Of a DNA stretch of 64,000 nucleotides, positions 52,251 to 60,738 are shown in pieces; position 1 is the stretch's first letter, and every line of letters begins with the position of its first letter. The notes under the pieces were generated by a model. It was not told the DNA's origin and did not search any database. It worked only from the letters and a program-made list of their open reading frames with translations. Source of the stretch: Denitrobaculum tricleocarpae (lineage in GTDB: Bacteria; Pseudomonadota; Alphaproteobacteria; Kiloniellales; Kiloniellaceae); contig NZ_ML660053.1 in the NCBI RefSeq assembly GCF_007004665.1, forward strand, positions 682,001-746,000, given 5' to 3'. The translations under genes and the position numbers were made by a program.

Positions 52251-53165
52251 TCAGACCACGGCCAGCCAGTCCAGAAAGGCCTTTGCCGCCGGCCGCGCAA
52301 AGGCGGTGCTTGTTCCCACCACTGCATACTGCGCGCCAGTGGGCCAGGTGGGACCGGTTTGAATCAGCGTGCCCTTGGCGAGATCATCCGCAATCAGAAA
52401 GGCCGGCAATAACGCCGCGCCGCTCCCGGCCAATGCGCCCTCGCGAATCATATAGAAGTGGTCGAAGGCCAGTTGCGGCTGTAGACCCGATGTGACTGAA
52501 ACAGACCGGGCTTCGGCAAAGGCGTCCCAGGCATTGGGACGGGTGGTGTGGGCGAGGCGCGGGGCGGTCCAGAGGTCGGCTGTGATTTCGATGCCGTGCC
52601 GGGCCTTGAAGTCCGGGCTGCAGACGGCGATCATCTCTTCACGGAAAAGGCTGATGGCGGTCAGAGGCGTCCAGCCGCCGTGGCCCCAGGTGAGCACGAT
52701 ATCCAGGAGCGAAGGGTCCCAGTTCACCGGATCCTTGTGAGCGGCGCTGAAGTCGGCGTCGACGGTTGAGACGCTGACCGAGAGGCCGGGGTGGAGCCGC
52801 GTGAAGGCCTGCAGGCGCGGGGCGAGCCAGAGGCCGCCCAGGGACGGCAGCACGCCGATGCGCAGGCTGCCGGTCAGATCGCCGCTGAGTTCCAGGCGGG
52901 TGCTTTCAATCTGACGCAGGATGGCGGTGGCGCTCTCAGCCAAACGCAGGCCGTCGGTGGTGATCTTGACCGCGCGGCCCTGGCGGGTGAAGAGGGCGAC
53001 CCCCAGGTGGCTCTCCAGGGACTGAATGCGCCGGGAGACCGCGCCTTGGGTCAGGCCCAGTTCCTGCGCGGCGCGGGTGAAGCTGCTCAGGCGCGCGGCC
53101 GCCTCGATGGCGGGCAGGGCGGCCAGGATAAGGGAATCGCTTGCGCCCTGAGGCGGATTTTGCAT
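52251..53165 (-). CDS. LysR-family regulator (GcvA/AmpR type)
   Basis: 304-residue LysR regulator. Its helix-turn-helix is SSFTRAAQELGLTQGAVSRR and the domain continues IQSLESHLGVALFTRQGRAV; the effector domain is of full length (GSLRIGVLPSLGGLWLAPRL). It is divergent from the class V aminotransferase gene at 53296 (130 bases between starts). Confidence 0.95.
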   Translation of the reverse strand: MQNPPQGASDSLILAALPAIEAAARLSSFTRAAQELGLTQGAVSRRIQSLESHLGVALFTRQGRAVKITTDGLRLAESATAILRQIESTRLELSGDLTGSLRIGVLPSLGGLWLAPRLQAFTRLHPGLSVSVSTVDADFSAAHKDPVNWDPSLLDIVLTWGHGGWTPLTAISLFREEMIAVCSPDFKARHGIEITADLWTAPRLAHTTRPNAWDAFAEARSVSVTSGLQPQLAFDHFYMIREGALAGSGAALLPAFLIADDLAKGTLIQTGPTWPTGAQYAVVGTSTAFARPAAKAFLDWLAVV

Positions 53166-53295
53166 GAGTTTTGCTCATGAATGATTGCTTGAATTTGGGC
53201 TTTTTACCGCAAGAATGATGGTGCTATCAAGCAGGGGTTCTGAGAAGGCGCCCGCGCCGGGCTCCGCGATGGGCGGCTATACAAAGGAAAAGAGA

Positions 53296-54552
53296 ATGCT
53301 GGGATCCAACGAAAACCTGATCAACGACGTCCGCGCGCGCTTCGCCCATGTGGAGAGCTGTCCTTACCAGGGTAACCGGGTTTTCTTTGAAAATGCCGGC
53401 GGCGCATTGACCCTGAATTCGGTGGTCGAGACTTCGCAAGAGATGGCGGCGATCCCGGACAATCAGGGGCGCGACAATCCGGCGGCCCACGAACTGGTCC
53501 GGATCATTGCCAAGGCGAAGGAAGACACCAAGCTTTTCTTCAACGCGACCGGCGGTCAGGTCTTTGTCGGTGAAAGCGGCACGGAATTGCTGTTCCGCCT
53601 GATCAGTACGGCGATCCTGGGCGCGGAGAAGGGCGGCATCGTGCTGGGCAGTACGCTGGAGCATCCGGCTTCGCGCAGCGCTTGCATCCGCTGGGCAGGC
53701 ATCGCGGGCAAGGACTATGTCTGTGTCGAGCACAACGCGGGGAGCGGATCGGTCACCGCCGAGGACTACCTGCCGCACATCACCCCCGACACCCGGGTCG
53801 CGACCATCCTGCATACGTCCCCGGTCAGTGGCATGGGCGTCGACGTGGGATCCATTGCCAAGGCGATCCGCAGTGTCGCGCCGGATTGTTTCATCATCAT
53901 CGACGGCATCCAGCACGCGGCCCACGGCGGGATCGATATCGATTCCTATGGCATCGACGGCTATGTGATCTCGCCCTACAAGGCCTTCTCGCGCCACGGT
54001 TACGGCATCGCCTGGATCTCGGACCGCTTCACGCAACTGCCCCATGACGGGCTGATCGGCGCGGCACAGGAACAATGGGAACTGGGCACGCGCGATACCG
54101 GTGCCTATGCGACCTTTTCCGACGTGGTGAACTACTTCGAATGGCTGGGCAGCCAGGTCACGGACGCGACCGACCGGCGCGCCCGGATCGAGGCGGCAAG
54201 CAAGGCGATCCACGCCCACGAAAAAGACCTGACCGACGCCATGCTCTTCGGCACAGGCAACCTCAAGGGTCTGACCGAGATGCCCGAGGTGGGCGTGCTC
54301 TGCGGCCCGGAGAACCCGCTGCGCGAAGGCCTTGTGTCCATGTATGTGAAGGGCATGGACTCCGAGACCCTGGTGAGTGCTCTGCGTGAGCGCGGTATCC
54401 GGACCCATGCCCGCAAGGCGGATCACTATTCGGCCAACATCTTAACGCCGCTGGGCCTGACGGACTGCGTGCGGGTCAGTATGTGTCACTACAATACTGA
54501 ACAGGAAGTGGCGCAGTTCCTGAGCGCGATGCGGGAAATCGTGGCACTGTAG
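53296..54552 (+). CDS. Class V aminotransferase / cysteine-desulfurase-like PLP enzyme
   Basis: 418-residue fold-type I PLP enzyme. The PLP lysine is Lys229 in GYVISPYKAFSRHGYG; the Asp-Gln/His partner is in IIIDGIQHAAHGGIDIDSYG; the N-terminal signature is RVFFENAGGALTLNSVV. The overall pattern matches desulfurase/selenocysteine-lyase-like or isopenicillin-epimerase-like class V enzymes, but the substrate is open. The start at MLGSNENLIN is 11 bases after aaaggaaaaga. The divergent LysR gene is its likely regulator. Confidence 0.93.
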   Translation: MLGSNENLINDVRARFAHVESCPYQGNRVFFENAGGALTLNSVVETSQEMAAIPDNQGRDNPAAHELVRIIAKAKEDTKLFFNATGGQVFVGESGTELLFRLISTAILGAEKGGIVLGSTLEHPASRSACIRWAGIAGKDYVCVEHNAGSGSVTAEDYLPHITPDTRVATILHTSPVSGMGVDVGSIAKAIRSVAPDCFIIIDGIQHAAHGGIDIDSYGIDGYVISPYKAFSRHGYGIAWISDRFTQLPHDGLIGAAQEQWELGTRDTGAYATFSDVVNYFEWLGSQVTDATDRRARIEAASKAIHAHEKDLTDAMLFGTGNLKGLTEMPEVGVLCGPENPLREGLVSMYVKGMDSETLVSALRERGIRTHARKADHYSANILTPLGLTDCVRVSMCHYNTEQEVAQFLSAMREIVAL

Positions 54553-54627
54553 GATGCCGGTTGCGAAATGATGATATCCTGTGCGGGTAAGACGATGCGG
54601 ATACCGCACAGAATGACCTGAGGTCCC

Positions 54628-55449
54628 ATGAGACGCTTCCTGCAACAAGGAGCCATGACGTCGCCCGGCAAATACGCATCTGCGTTTGATGCTCTGCCGG
54701 ACGATGTTTCGTCCTTGTTGACGGTGGTGCAGGGGCTTTTCGTTCATAGCGATTTTCTTGATATCCACGGATTGGCCGGTTCCGCTTTTTCGACGCGGTC
54801 GCGCGAAACGCTTCCTGTCGAAAAACGGCTGGATCAGATCTTTCAGATTTCGAATCAGGCCCTGCAGATTGCCAGGCCTGTCGATCATCGTGCCGTCGGA
54901 ACCTGCCGCGATTACGCGCTCATGATGTGCGGCCTTTTGTGGCATAAGTCCTTTGACGCGCGGGTCAGATGCGGGTTCGCGCAGTACTTTGTTCCTGGCC
55001 GCTACGAGGATCACTGGCTTTGTGAATACCGGTGCGCCGATACCGGGCGCTGGGTGCGGGTGGATGCCCAAATGGATGAAGCGCATCGTGACCATCTTGC
55101 GATTGCGTTCGATCCCTCCGATGTGCCGGACGGCGCATTCGTAACCGCGGTCGAGGCGTGGGACCTGGTTCGGACAGGGAAAGCTGCGCCGGAACTCTTC
55201 GGTCACGGGGATGCCGCCGGAGCATGGTTTTTGTGGGTCAATCTGGCGCGGGATTACTTTGCTCTGTGCGGTCAGGAAGTGTCGCCCTGGGATAGCTGGC
55301 GGTCGGCCCTCGGCCGCGATCAGGAGATTGACCCGGCAACGCAAGAGACCTGCGAGCGCATTGCGGCAGCTATTCGAAATGTGGAGTGCGCGCCAGAAGA
55401 GATGCGAACGATGTTGCGACTTCAACCCTTTTGGTCCGCTGCGAGGTGA
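54628..55449 (+). CDS. Transglutaminase-like domain protein
   Basis: 273-residue protein with the papain-like transglutaminase triad: Cys in AVGTCRDYALMMCGLLWHK, His in YEDHWLCEYRC, Asp in WVRVDAQMDEAH. There is no signal peptide, so it is cytoplasmic; family members act as peptidases or amidases. It starts at MRRFLQQGAM with gaggt upstream. It follows the class V aminotransferase gene by 75 bases on the same strand, so may be in its operon. Confidence 0.85.
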   Translation: MRRFLQQGAMTSPGKYASAFDALPDDVSSLLTVVQGLFVHSDFLDIHGLAGSAFSTRSRETLPVEKRLDQIFQISNQALQIARPVDHRAVGTCRDYALMMCGLLWHKSFDARVRCGFAQYFVPGRYEDHWLCEYRCADTGRWVRVDAQMDEAHRDHLAIAFDPSDVPDGAFVTAVEAWDLVRTGKAAPELFGHGDAAGAWFLWVNLARDYFALCGQEVSPWDSWRSALGRDQEIDPATQETCERIAAAIRNVECAPEEMRTMLRLQPFWSAAR

Positions 55450-55503
55450 GACGGCTGCCAAAGGTGACGCATGCCACGGATCATGGGGGGCGGGTACCGC
55501 TGA

Positions 55504-56031
55504 TCAATCAGACTGAAATGCATAGACGGCGCAGGGCTCGCCGTAGTGTTCTTCCACGCCGGCATAGCTCATCCCAAGCCGTTCCATCACGTGATGCGAC
55601 GGGGTGTTTTCCGGATGCGCCACCGCAACGATCTCCTCGCCGGGGAAATTCCTGCGGCCGTAATCGACAGCTGCCTGTCCTGCCTCGGTCGCAAAGCCTT
55701 TTCCCTGCTGCGACGGTAAGAGGCGCCAGCCAACTTCAAGTCGCCCTTTGGCGTCGCCGGGAAGATACTGCAGCGTGGCCGCGCCCACACATTCGTTCGA
55801 CGTCTTTTCGAAGGCCGTCCACCAGGAGCAGCCGTGCTCGGCCCAACGCGCCGTAACGCGTTCGACGAAGGCCAGCGTGTCTTCCAGCGTTTCGGTATGA
55901 CCGCCCATGTATTTCATGACCTCCGGCAAACGGTTCATGCGGTTGAGCGCCGCCGCATGCTCCTTTTGGCAGGGCACAAGAAGAAGCCGGTCAGTTTCAA
56001 TCGTTCTGTCGCTGAGGCTCATGCCATGCAT
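55504..56031 (-). CDS. GNAT-family acetyltransferase (RimJ/RimL-like)
   Basis: 175-residue acetyltransferase. The N-terminal TDRLLLVPCQKEHAAALNRM and acetyl-CoA loop LLPSQQGKGFATEAGQAAVD with QQGKGFA are diagnostic. The beta5 part is VAVAHPENTPSHHVMERLGM. A stand-alone gene; substrate not predictable. Confidence 0.93.
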   Translation of the reverse strand: MHGMSLSDRTIETDRLLLVPCQKEHAAALNRMNRLPEVMKYMGGHTETLEDTLAFVERVTARWAEHGCSWWTAFEKTSNECVGAATLQYLPGDAKGRLEVGWRLLPSQQGKGFATEAGQAAVDYGRRNFPGEEIVAVAHPENTPSHHVMERLGMSYAGVEEHYGEPCAVYAFQSD

Positions 56032-56120
56032 CCGTTTCCATCGATTACCTTTGCGGAGTCAAACTCTATCGAGAAACTACGCGGCATCGCTCCAGTTTTT
56101 CAAGCCGCCAGATTGTCACG

Positions 56121-56441
56121 TCAGAAACCCGTCATCGAAAGCCCGGCGAAGACTGCCGCGCCAACCAGCATGGTCGCGACCACGTTGTTGGTTTTCCAGG
56201 CGGCGGCAAGGGCCGCGGCGGCTGCGAGCCACGTCAGGACAGGTTGTCCGGCCAGTGACGCGGCGACGAGGGCGACGACGATCAGACCCGGCAGGTCGTC
56301 AAGCAGCGGCGCCAGACGGGACCGGCGTATTGCGTTGCCTGCGATCAACCCGGTCAGTCGGATGGCGAAGGCAGCGGCGGCGAGGATGCCGGTCAATAGC
56401 CAATGAGACTCCGTCACGCTTCCGCACTCATGCTTTCGCAC
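56121..56441 (-). CDS. azlD: AzlD-type branched-chain amino acid exporter subunit
   Basis: 106-residue small membrane subunit with three or four helices (LTGILAAAAFAIRLTGLIAG first) and the tail VVATMLVGAAVFAGLSM. It starts with GTG at 56441, directly after the azlC stop; GTG at 56417 (VTESHW) is an alternative. It forms a pair with azlC. Confidence 0.88.
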   Translation of the reverse strand: MRKHECGSVTESHWLLTGILAAAAFAIRLTGLIAGNAIRRSRLAPLLDDLPGLIVVALVAASLAGQPVLTWLAAAAALAAAWKTNNVVATMLVGAAVFAGLSMTGF

Positions 56442-57122
56442 TCACTCTTTCGTACTCCGGCGCTGGCGCGCCACAGTTGCAAGAATGAGGCCGCAGAGGG
56501 TTCCGCCGACAATCGCGTAGGCCTTGGGGAGTCCGCTCATGACCAACAGACCCGTGACCGCGAAGCTGACCAGCCAGGGCAGAAGGTTCTGTCGGCCTTG
56601 CCAAAGACCGCGCGCCATCGCGATGAAGGCAGCGGTAAAGGCGAAACCCAGTCCGAAAGCCTCGAGGTCCGGCAGCGATGCGCCCAGCAGCGCGCCGAGA
56701 GCCGTCGAGGCGGTCCAGACGCTGATCATGACAAAGCCCGCGCCCAGTAAAAAGGCCGCCCCTATCGCAGGATTCTTCGCCCGCTCCGCCATGGTCAGCG
56801 CCCAGTTCTCATCGCCGGTGATGTGGATCGCCAGGAGCCGCAGGTGAAGCGGGAGGCTCTGTAGGAGCGGGGCCAGGGACGCGACAATCCCCACGTAGCG
56901 CAGGTTGAGCGCGGCTCCGGCCAAGGCCGCTCCCAGAATGGCCGAGCCGCCGGAGAACTGCTCGACGGCGACGATCTGAGACGACCCCGCATGAACCGCG
57001 CCGCTCATGATGGCGACTCCCCACCAGGGAAAACCGGCCTGAGCCGCGAGAATGCCGAAGGCGAAGCCGTAGATGGCAGCGCCCGACGCGAGCGGAAGAA
57101 TGGCAATTGCACCCTGTTTCAT
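56442..57122 (-). CDS. azlC: AzlC-type branched-chain amino acid exporter subunit
   Basis: 226-residue inner-membrane protein. Family features: FGILAAQAGFPWWGVAIMSG, AVHAGSSQIVAVEQFSGG and ALNLRYVGIVASLAPLLQ. With AzlD it exports branched-chain amino acids. The start at MKQGAIAILPLA is divergent from an AsnC/Lrp gene 93 bases away, matching the AzlB-AzlCD arrangement. Confidence 0.93.
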   Translation of the reverse strand: MKQGAIAILPLASGAAIYGFAFGILAAQAGFPWWGVAIMSGAVHAGSSQIVAVEQFSGGSAILGAALAGAALNLRYVGIVASLAPLLQSLPLHLRLLAIHITGDENWALTMAERAKNPAIGAAFLLGAGFVMISVWTASTALGALLGASLPDLEAFGLGFAFTAAFIAMARGLWQGRQNLLPWLVSFAVTGLLVMSGLPKAYAIVGGTLCGLILATVARQRRSTKE

Positions 57123-57215
57123 CCGGCCAGAATAGGAATGTCCTTAGATCGGATAAATTGAGAGTTCAGCTAAAAATTGATAGGATGCCATCAGAAATAG
57201 AGGAATTTTGATGTT

Positions 57216-57677
57216 ATGCAGGAAATCGACAGTAAGGATCGACAGCTGCTCGCGCTGCTCCAAAGGAATGTCAAGACGACCATACCTGACATGGCCGAGC
57301 GGACCGGACTTTCCACCGCTTCCATTCAACGCAGGCTGCGGGTGCTGCGCGAGAGCGGGGTCATTCAAAAGGAAGTGGCGGTGCTAGACCCCAAAAAGCT
57401 GGGGCTTGGCATCACCGCAATTGTCTCGGTCGAGCTGGAGCGGGACCGGCTGGATCAGATCGATGCCTTCAAGCGCAAGGCCCGGCTGGACGAGCAGGTG
57501 CTGAACTTCTATTGCATCGCCGGCGACGCGGATTTTGTGATGATTGTCGTGGCCAGGGATATTGCAGCCTACGAAGCCTTCACCCACCGCTTTTTCTTCG
57601 CCGATAAAAATGTCCGTAAGTTCCGCACATCCATCGTCGTGTCGACGGAGAAGGCGACCCTTGAACTTCCGATATAA
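57216..57677 (+). CDS. Lrp/AsnC-family regulator, divergent from azlCD
   Basis: 153-residue regulator. The helix-turn-helix is TTIPDMAERTGLSTASIQRR near residues 17-36, and the C-terminal ligand-binding (RAM) domain includes FYCIAGDADFVMIVVARDIA. In Bacillus, AzlB of this family represses azlCD, so this is the likely regulator of the exporter. Confidence 0.93.
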   Translation: MQEIDSKDRQLLALLQRNVKTTIPDMAERTGLSTASIQRRLRVLRESGVIQKEVAVLDPKKLGLGITAIVSVELERDRLDQIDAFKRKARLDEQVLNFYCIAGDADFVMIVVARDIAAYEAFTHRFFFADKNVRKFRTSIVVSTEKATLELPI

Positions 57678-57699
57678 CGTCTAGGTTGAAGTGTGGGTG

Positions 57700-58092
57700 C
57701 TAACCCTTGTGACGGCTTTCAAGTGCGGCCTTGGCGGCAAGATGCACTTCTTCCTCTATTTCTGCGGCAGTGGGATGCTCGGCAATGCGTTGAATCGTCG
57801 GATAGAGTTTTTGCCAGAGTGTTGGCCGCAATTTACCGGCTAGATTTTCGATGATCCAAAATTTCCAAATTGCGTCATCTGAGTTGAGCGCGTCGTCGAT
57901 ATGGGGTGCGACTTCTGGCCCAGCCGCCGCAAGCAGTGAAGAAACGTGTCTTGCGACCGGCCAATTGTAGTCTTGCAGCCATTCCAATAGTTCGGGAACC
58001 ACCGGGTTGAGGGCTGGAAAGCCTACCGAAGAGGCGCGCCGAACAGCAGCTACATCATACTTATCTTTTGGAATGCACAACTCTAATTGCAT
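57700..58092 (-). CDS. DUF5071-type helical-repeat protein
   Basis: About 130 residues from MQLELCIPKDKYDVAAVRRA. The conserved PELLEWLQDYNWPVARHVSS segment is the DUF5071 hallmark, with HEAT-like helices after it. Function unknown; members occur beside immunity and regulatory genes. The start at 58092 is preferred; the frame extends 12 codons upstream. Confidence 0.8.
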   Translation of the reverse strand: MQLELCIPKDKYDVAAVRRASSVGFPALNPVVPELLEWLQDYNWPVARHVSSLLAAAGPEVAPHIDDALNSDDAIWKFWIIENLAGKLRPTLWQKLYPTIQRIAEHPTAAEIEEEVHLAAKAALESRHKG

Positions 58093-58226
58093 AATTCTGA
58101 CTCTAACTGGCCTGCCGATCTTGGACAATGATGGATGCAGTGTTCCAGCGAGCGGGCCGGCAGCGCTTAATGAGCTTATGAATGACGGCCTTTATTTTCG
58201 CGCGGCACGGGTTCCCTCCAAGTTCT

Positions 58227-58514
58227 TCAACTGCCCTCAACAATGAGAAAATCCGCTTCGGCGTTTGCCATCCTGACTTCCCGGGCGGCCTGATATTCCG
58301 GTGACTGGTAACAGCGGATAGCCGTATCATAGTCCTTGAACTCGACGACCACGTTCCGATCGCGGGCCTGTCCTTCGGGGGCGGCGAACTGCCCGCCACG
58401 GACCAGAAAACGTGCATCGTACTTCTCGAACGCCGGGCGCGCCGCGGCCAGATACGCGGGGTAGTTCTCCGGGTTTTTGACCGAGACGCGGACCACCCAA
58501 TAGCCTTTTGACAT
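58227..58514 (-). CDS. DUF1330-family protein
   Basis: 95-residue ferredoxin-like dimeric alpha-beta-barrel protein starting MSKGYWVVRVSVKNPENYPA, with VRGGQFAAPEGQARDRNVVV and FKDYDTAIRCYQSPEYQAAR. Start ATG follows aaggag by 7 bases. It lies 46 bases downstream of the second globin gene, so probably co-transcribed. Confidence 0.9.
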   Translation of the reverse strand: MSKGYWVVRVSVKNPENYPAYLAAARPAFEKYDARFLVRGGQFAAPEGQARDRNVVVEFKDYDTAIRCYQSPEYQAAREVRMANAEADFLIVEGS

Positions 58515-58560
58515 CTTGCACTCCTTTTCATTTCGGGTTTTCAGGGCTTTAGCTGGGGGA

Positions 58561-58980
58561 TCAGCCCGTGGCGCGCTTTGCGCCCTCACTCATTTGCCGG
58601 GCGATAAAGCCGTAGGCTTGCGTCCAGGCCCGGCAGGCCTCTTCACTCCAGCCCTCGCCCAGGCCGGTTTCCAGGGTCCAGAGCAATGCCGCGCCGACGC
58701 TTTCATAGTGGCTGTCCTGAACGCCGTAACCGGCGTGGCGGCGTCCAAGCGCAGTCAGTTCCGTGCGCAGGGAGTCCTCGTCCTGAAGGCCGGCAACGGT
58801 CCGGGAAACCGCCTCGATCAGTCTGCTTTTCTGCGCGGTCATGTCCGTCTTGCCGAAGAGGGACTCGATCTCCGGCGCCTGCTCGAACAGGCGTTGATAA
58901 AAGAGATCCGCCGCCGCCGGTGCGATAGGTGCGACCTGCTTCCAGGTGGTTTGAACAAGTGTCTTTTCTTCCGGTGTCAT
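58561..58980 (-). CDS. Globin-family haem protein (2)
   Basis: 139-residue single-domain globin starting MTPEEKTLVQTTWKQVAPIA. The proximal histidine lies in LGRRHAGYGVQDSHYESVGA. The start is set by aaggagg 6 bases upstream of ATG 58980. It shares an operon with a DUF1330 gene and is divergent from a LysR gene at 59104, its likely regulator. It has no reductase domain. Confidence 0.92.
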   Translation of the reverse strand: MTPEEKTLVQTTWKQVAPIAPAAADLFYQRLFEQAPEIESLFGKTDMTAQKSRLIEAVSRTVAGLQDEDSLRTELTALGRRHAGYGVQDSHYESVGAALLWTLETGLGEGWSEEACRAWTQAYGFIARQMSEGAKRATG

Positions 58981-59103
58981 TCCGGCCTCCTTATGTTGTT
59001 GCGTGCTTGGGCGAGGCAAGCTCGTTGCCGGAGGTGTGATAGCGGCTTTTCAAAATCTAAAAAAATGAATAATAATGATAAAAATAATCTCATGGAGAGA
59101 TGA

Positions 59104-59958
59104 TTGGAGCTCTCGGAACTCAGGATTTTTATGGCGGTGGTCCGCGAGGGCGGCATCACCCGCGCCGCCGAACGCCTCAACCGGGTGCAGTCGAACGTCA
59201 CCACGCGTATCCGGCAACTCGAGGAGCGCCTGGAGACGCGCCTCTTCGACCGCCGGGGCAAGAAGCTCGTCCTGACCGCGGCGGGACAGACGCTGCTGGA
59301 TTACGCCGACCGGCTGCTGGCCCTGGCGGCGGAGGCAGAGGCGGCCCTTGCTGACGACAAACCCAGAGGTGTCTTCCGTCTCGGGGCCATGGAAAGCACA
59401 GCCGCCATCCGGCTGCCGGAACCGCTCGCCCGTTACAGCCGTCTCTATCCCGAGGTCACCATGGAGATGCGCACGGGCAATCCGGCCCAGCTTGCCAACG
59501 CCTTGCTGGCGGGTGAAATCGAAGCGGCTTTCGTGGCGGAGCCTGTCGCGGAAGCCAGATTTGACTCGGTCCCGGCTTTTGTCGAAGAGCCTGTCATCGT
59601 GACCTCGCAGGATCATCCACCGATTGGAAAGACGAAGAGAGTCCCGGACACAATGATCGTGTTCGAGCAGGGCTGCCCGCATCGGCGCCGGCTCGAGGCC
59701 TGGTATGCCCAGCGGGGCAGTTTGCCGGAGCGCACGGTCGAGCTGGGTTCCTACCATGCCATGCTGGGCTGCGTCTCGGCGGGGATGGGGGCCGCGCTGG
59801 TGCCGCGCAGTGTGATCTCGACGTTCCCGGAGGGCACACGCCTGCGGATAACGACTTTGCCCAAGGGGCAAAACCGTATCAGAACCCTCATGATCTGGCC
59901 GAAAGACAGTCGTTCGCCGAAGGTTGAGGCGCTGCGCGAGCTGTTGGCGACAGATTAG
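59104..59958 (+). CDS. LysR-family regulator
   Basis: 284-residue LysR regulator; N-terminal helix-turn-helix GGITRAAERLNRVQSNVTTR. It starts with TTG at 59104 after ggagaga. The effector domain is full length (VFRLGAMESTAAIRLPEPLA). It is divergent from the globin/DUF1330 pair with 123 bases between starts. Confidence 0.93.
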   Translation: MELSELRIFMAVVREGGITRAAERLNRVQSNVTTRIRQLEERLETRLFDRRGKKLVLTAAGQTLLDYADRLLALAAEAEAALADDKPRGVFRLGAMESTAAIRLPEPLARYSRLYPEVTMEMRTGNPAQLANALLAGEIEAAFVAEPVAEARFDSVPAFVEEPVIVTSQDHPPIGKTKRVPDTMIVFEQGCPHRRRLEAWYAQRGSLPERTVELGSYHAMLGCVSAGMGAALVPRSVISTFPEGTRLRITTLPKGQNRIRTLMIWPKDSRSPKVEALRELLATD

Positions 59959-60059
59959 TCAGAAGGCGTCGGGATTGAAGGCTGCGCTGATCCTTCGCGA
60001 CGCCAGGTCTGGCCGCTTGCCGTTAAGTTCGGCTGCCCGTCTTGAAATGCGACAGTTGT

Positions 60060-60073
60060 CGTGTATATTCACG
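60060..60073. promoter_or_regulatory. MarR operator at its own start (cgtgtatattcacg)
   Basis: cgtgtatattcacg is a near-perfect palindrome (two of its 14 positions, one symmetric pair, break the symmetry) ending 2 bases before the MarR ATG at 60076. The perfect form cgtgtatatacacg stands before the RND gene at 60642, differing by one base. Autoregulation is the natural reading. Confidence 0.65.
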
Positions 60074-60075
60074 TT

Positions 60076-60537
60076 ATGAAAGCCGGTAAGCAAAAAGTCG
60101 ACATTCAGGCCGCGGCCAATGAGGCGCGGCAGATCTGCGCCTGTTTTAAGGTGCGGCAGGCTTCCCGCCTGATTACCAAGGCCTATGACGAGGCCATGCG
60201 GCCGCTCGGGCTGAAGGCGACGCAGTTTACGATGCTGACGGCGGCGGCGCTGTCCGACGGGCGCGTGTCGCTGACGGATCTGGCGGAAAAACTCGGCATG
60301 GACAGGAGCACCTTCAGCCGCAACCTGGGACCTTTGGAGCGGGAAGGGCTGGTGGAGCTCTGCGATGACGGTTTCGGCCGGGCGCGCGCGGTGCGGCTGA
60401 CGAAAGCGGGGAGGGAGCGCTACGCCGAGGCAGTGCCGCTTTGGCGCGGTGCGCAGGGTGACTTGAAAGCGGCACTGGGGGAAGAGGGGTGGACCTCCTT
60501 TCACGAACAGATGTCGACGGCGGCCAGATATGCTTGA
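60076..60537 (+). CDS. MarR-family transcriptional regulator
   Basis: 153-residue regulator starting MKAGKQKVDIQAAANEARQI; a GTG start five codons upstream is possible. The winged helix is VSLTDLAEKLGMDRSTFSRN (residues 72-91) and the wing GLVELCDDGFGRARAVRLTK. Directly upstream is a palindrome also found before the RND gene (60739), so it probably represses both. The operator overlaps its start region; no Shine-Dalgarno is visible. Confidence 0.93.
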   Translation: MKAGKQKVDIQAAANEARQICACFKVRQASRLITKAYDEAMRPLGLKATQFTMLTAAALSDGRVSLTDLAEKLGMDRSTFSRNLGPLEREGLVELCDDGFGRARAVRLTKAGRERYAEAVPLWRGAQGDLKAALGEEGWTSFHEQMSTAARYA

Positions 60538-60641
60538 GCCAAATACGCCTGAGCTGGATACGATCGCGGCGTGATCTCACGGAAACTCATTTAAGGGGAC
60601 AGCTTAAAGGATGCTTTACCGGAAATTTTTTGATGATCTAA

Positions 60642-60655
60642 CGTGTATATACACG
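60642..60655. promoter_or_regulatory. MarR operator of the RND transporter gene (cgtgtatatacacg)
   Basis: Perfect 14-base palindrome cgtgtatatacacg, 84 bases upstream of the RND start. It is near-identical to the site before the MarR gene. Its size and AT-rich centre fit MarR-type operators. Confidence 0.7.
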
Positions 60656-60738
60656 ACGTATAATTATGTGTCGGAGGGTTTGAAGACTCCTCCGGATTCG
60701 GACGCGTTTTCACCGGCGACCATACAGGAGATCAGAAT

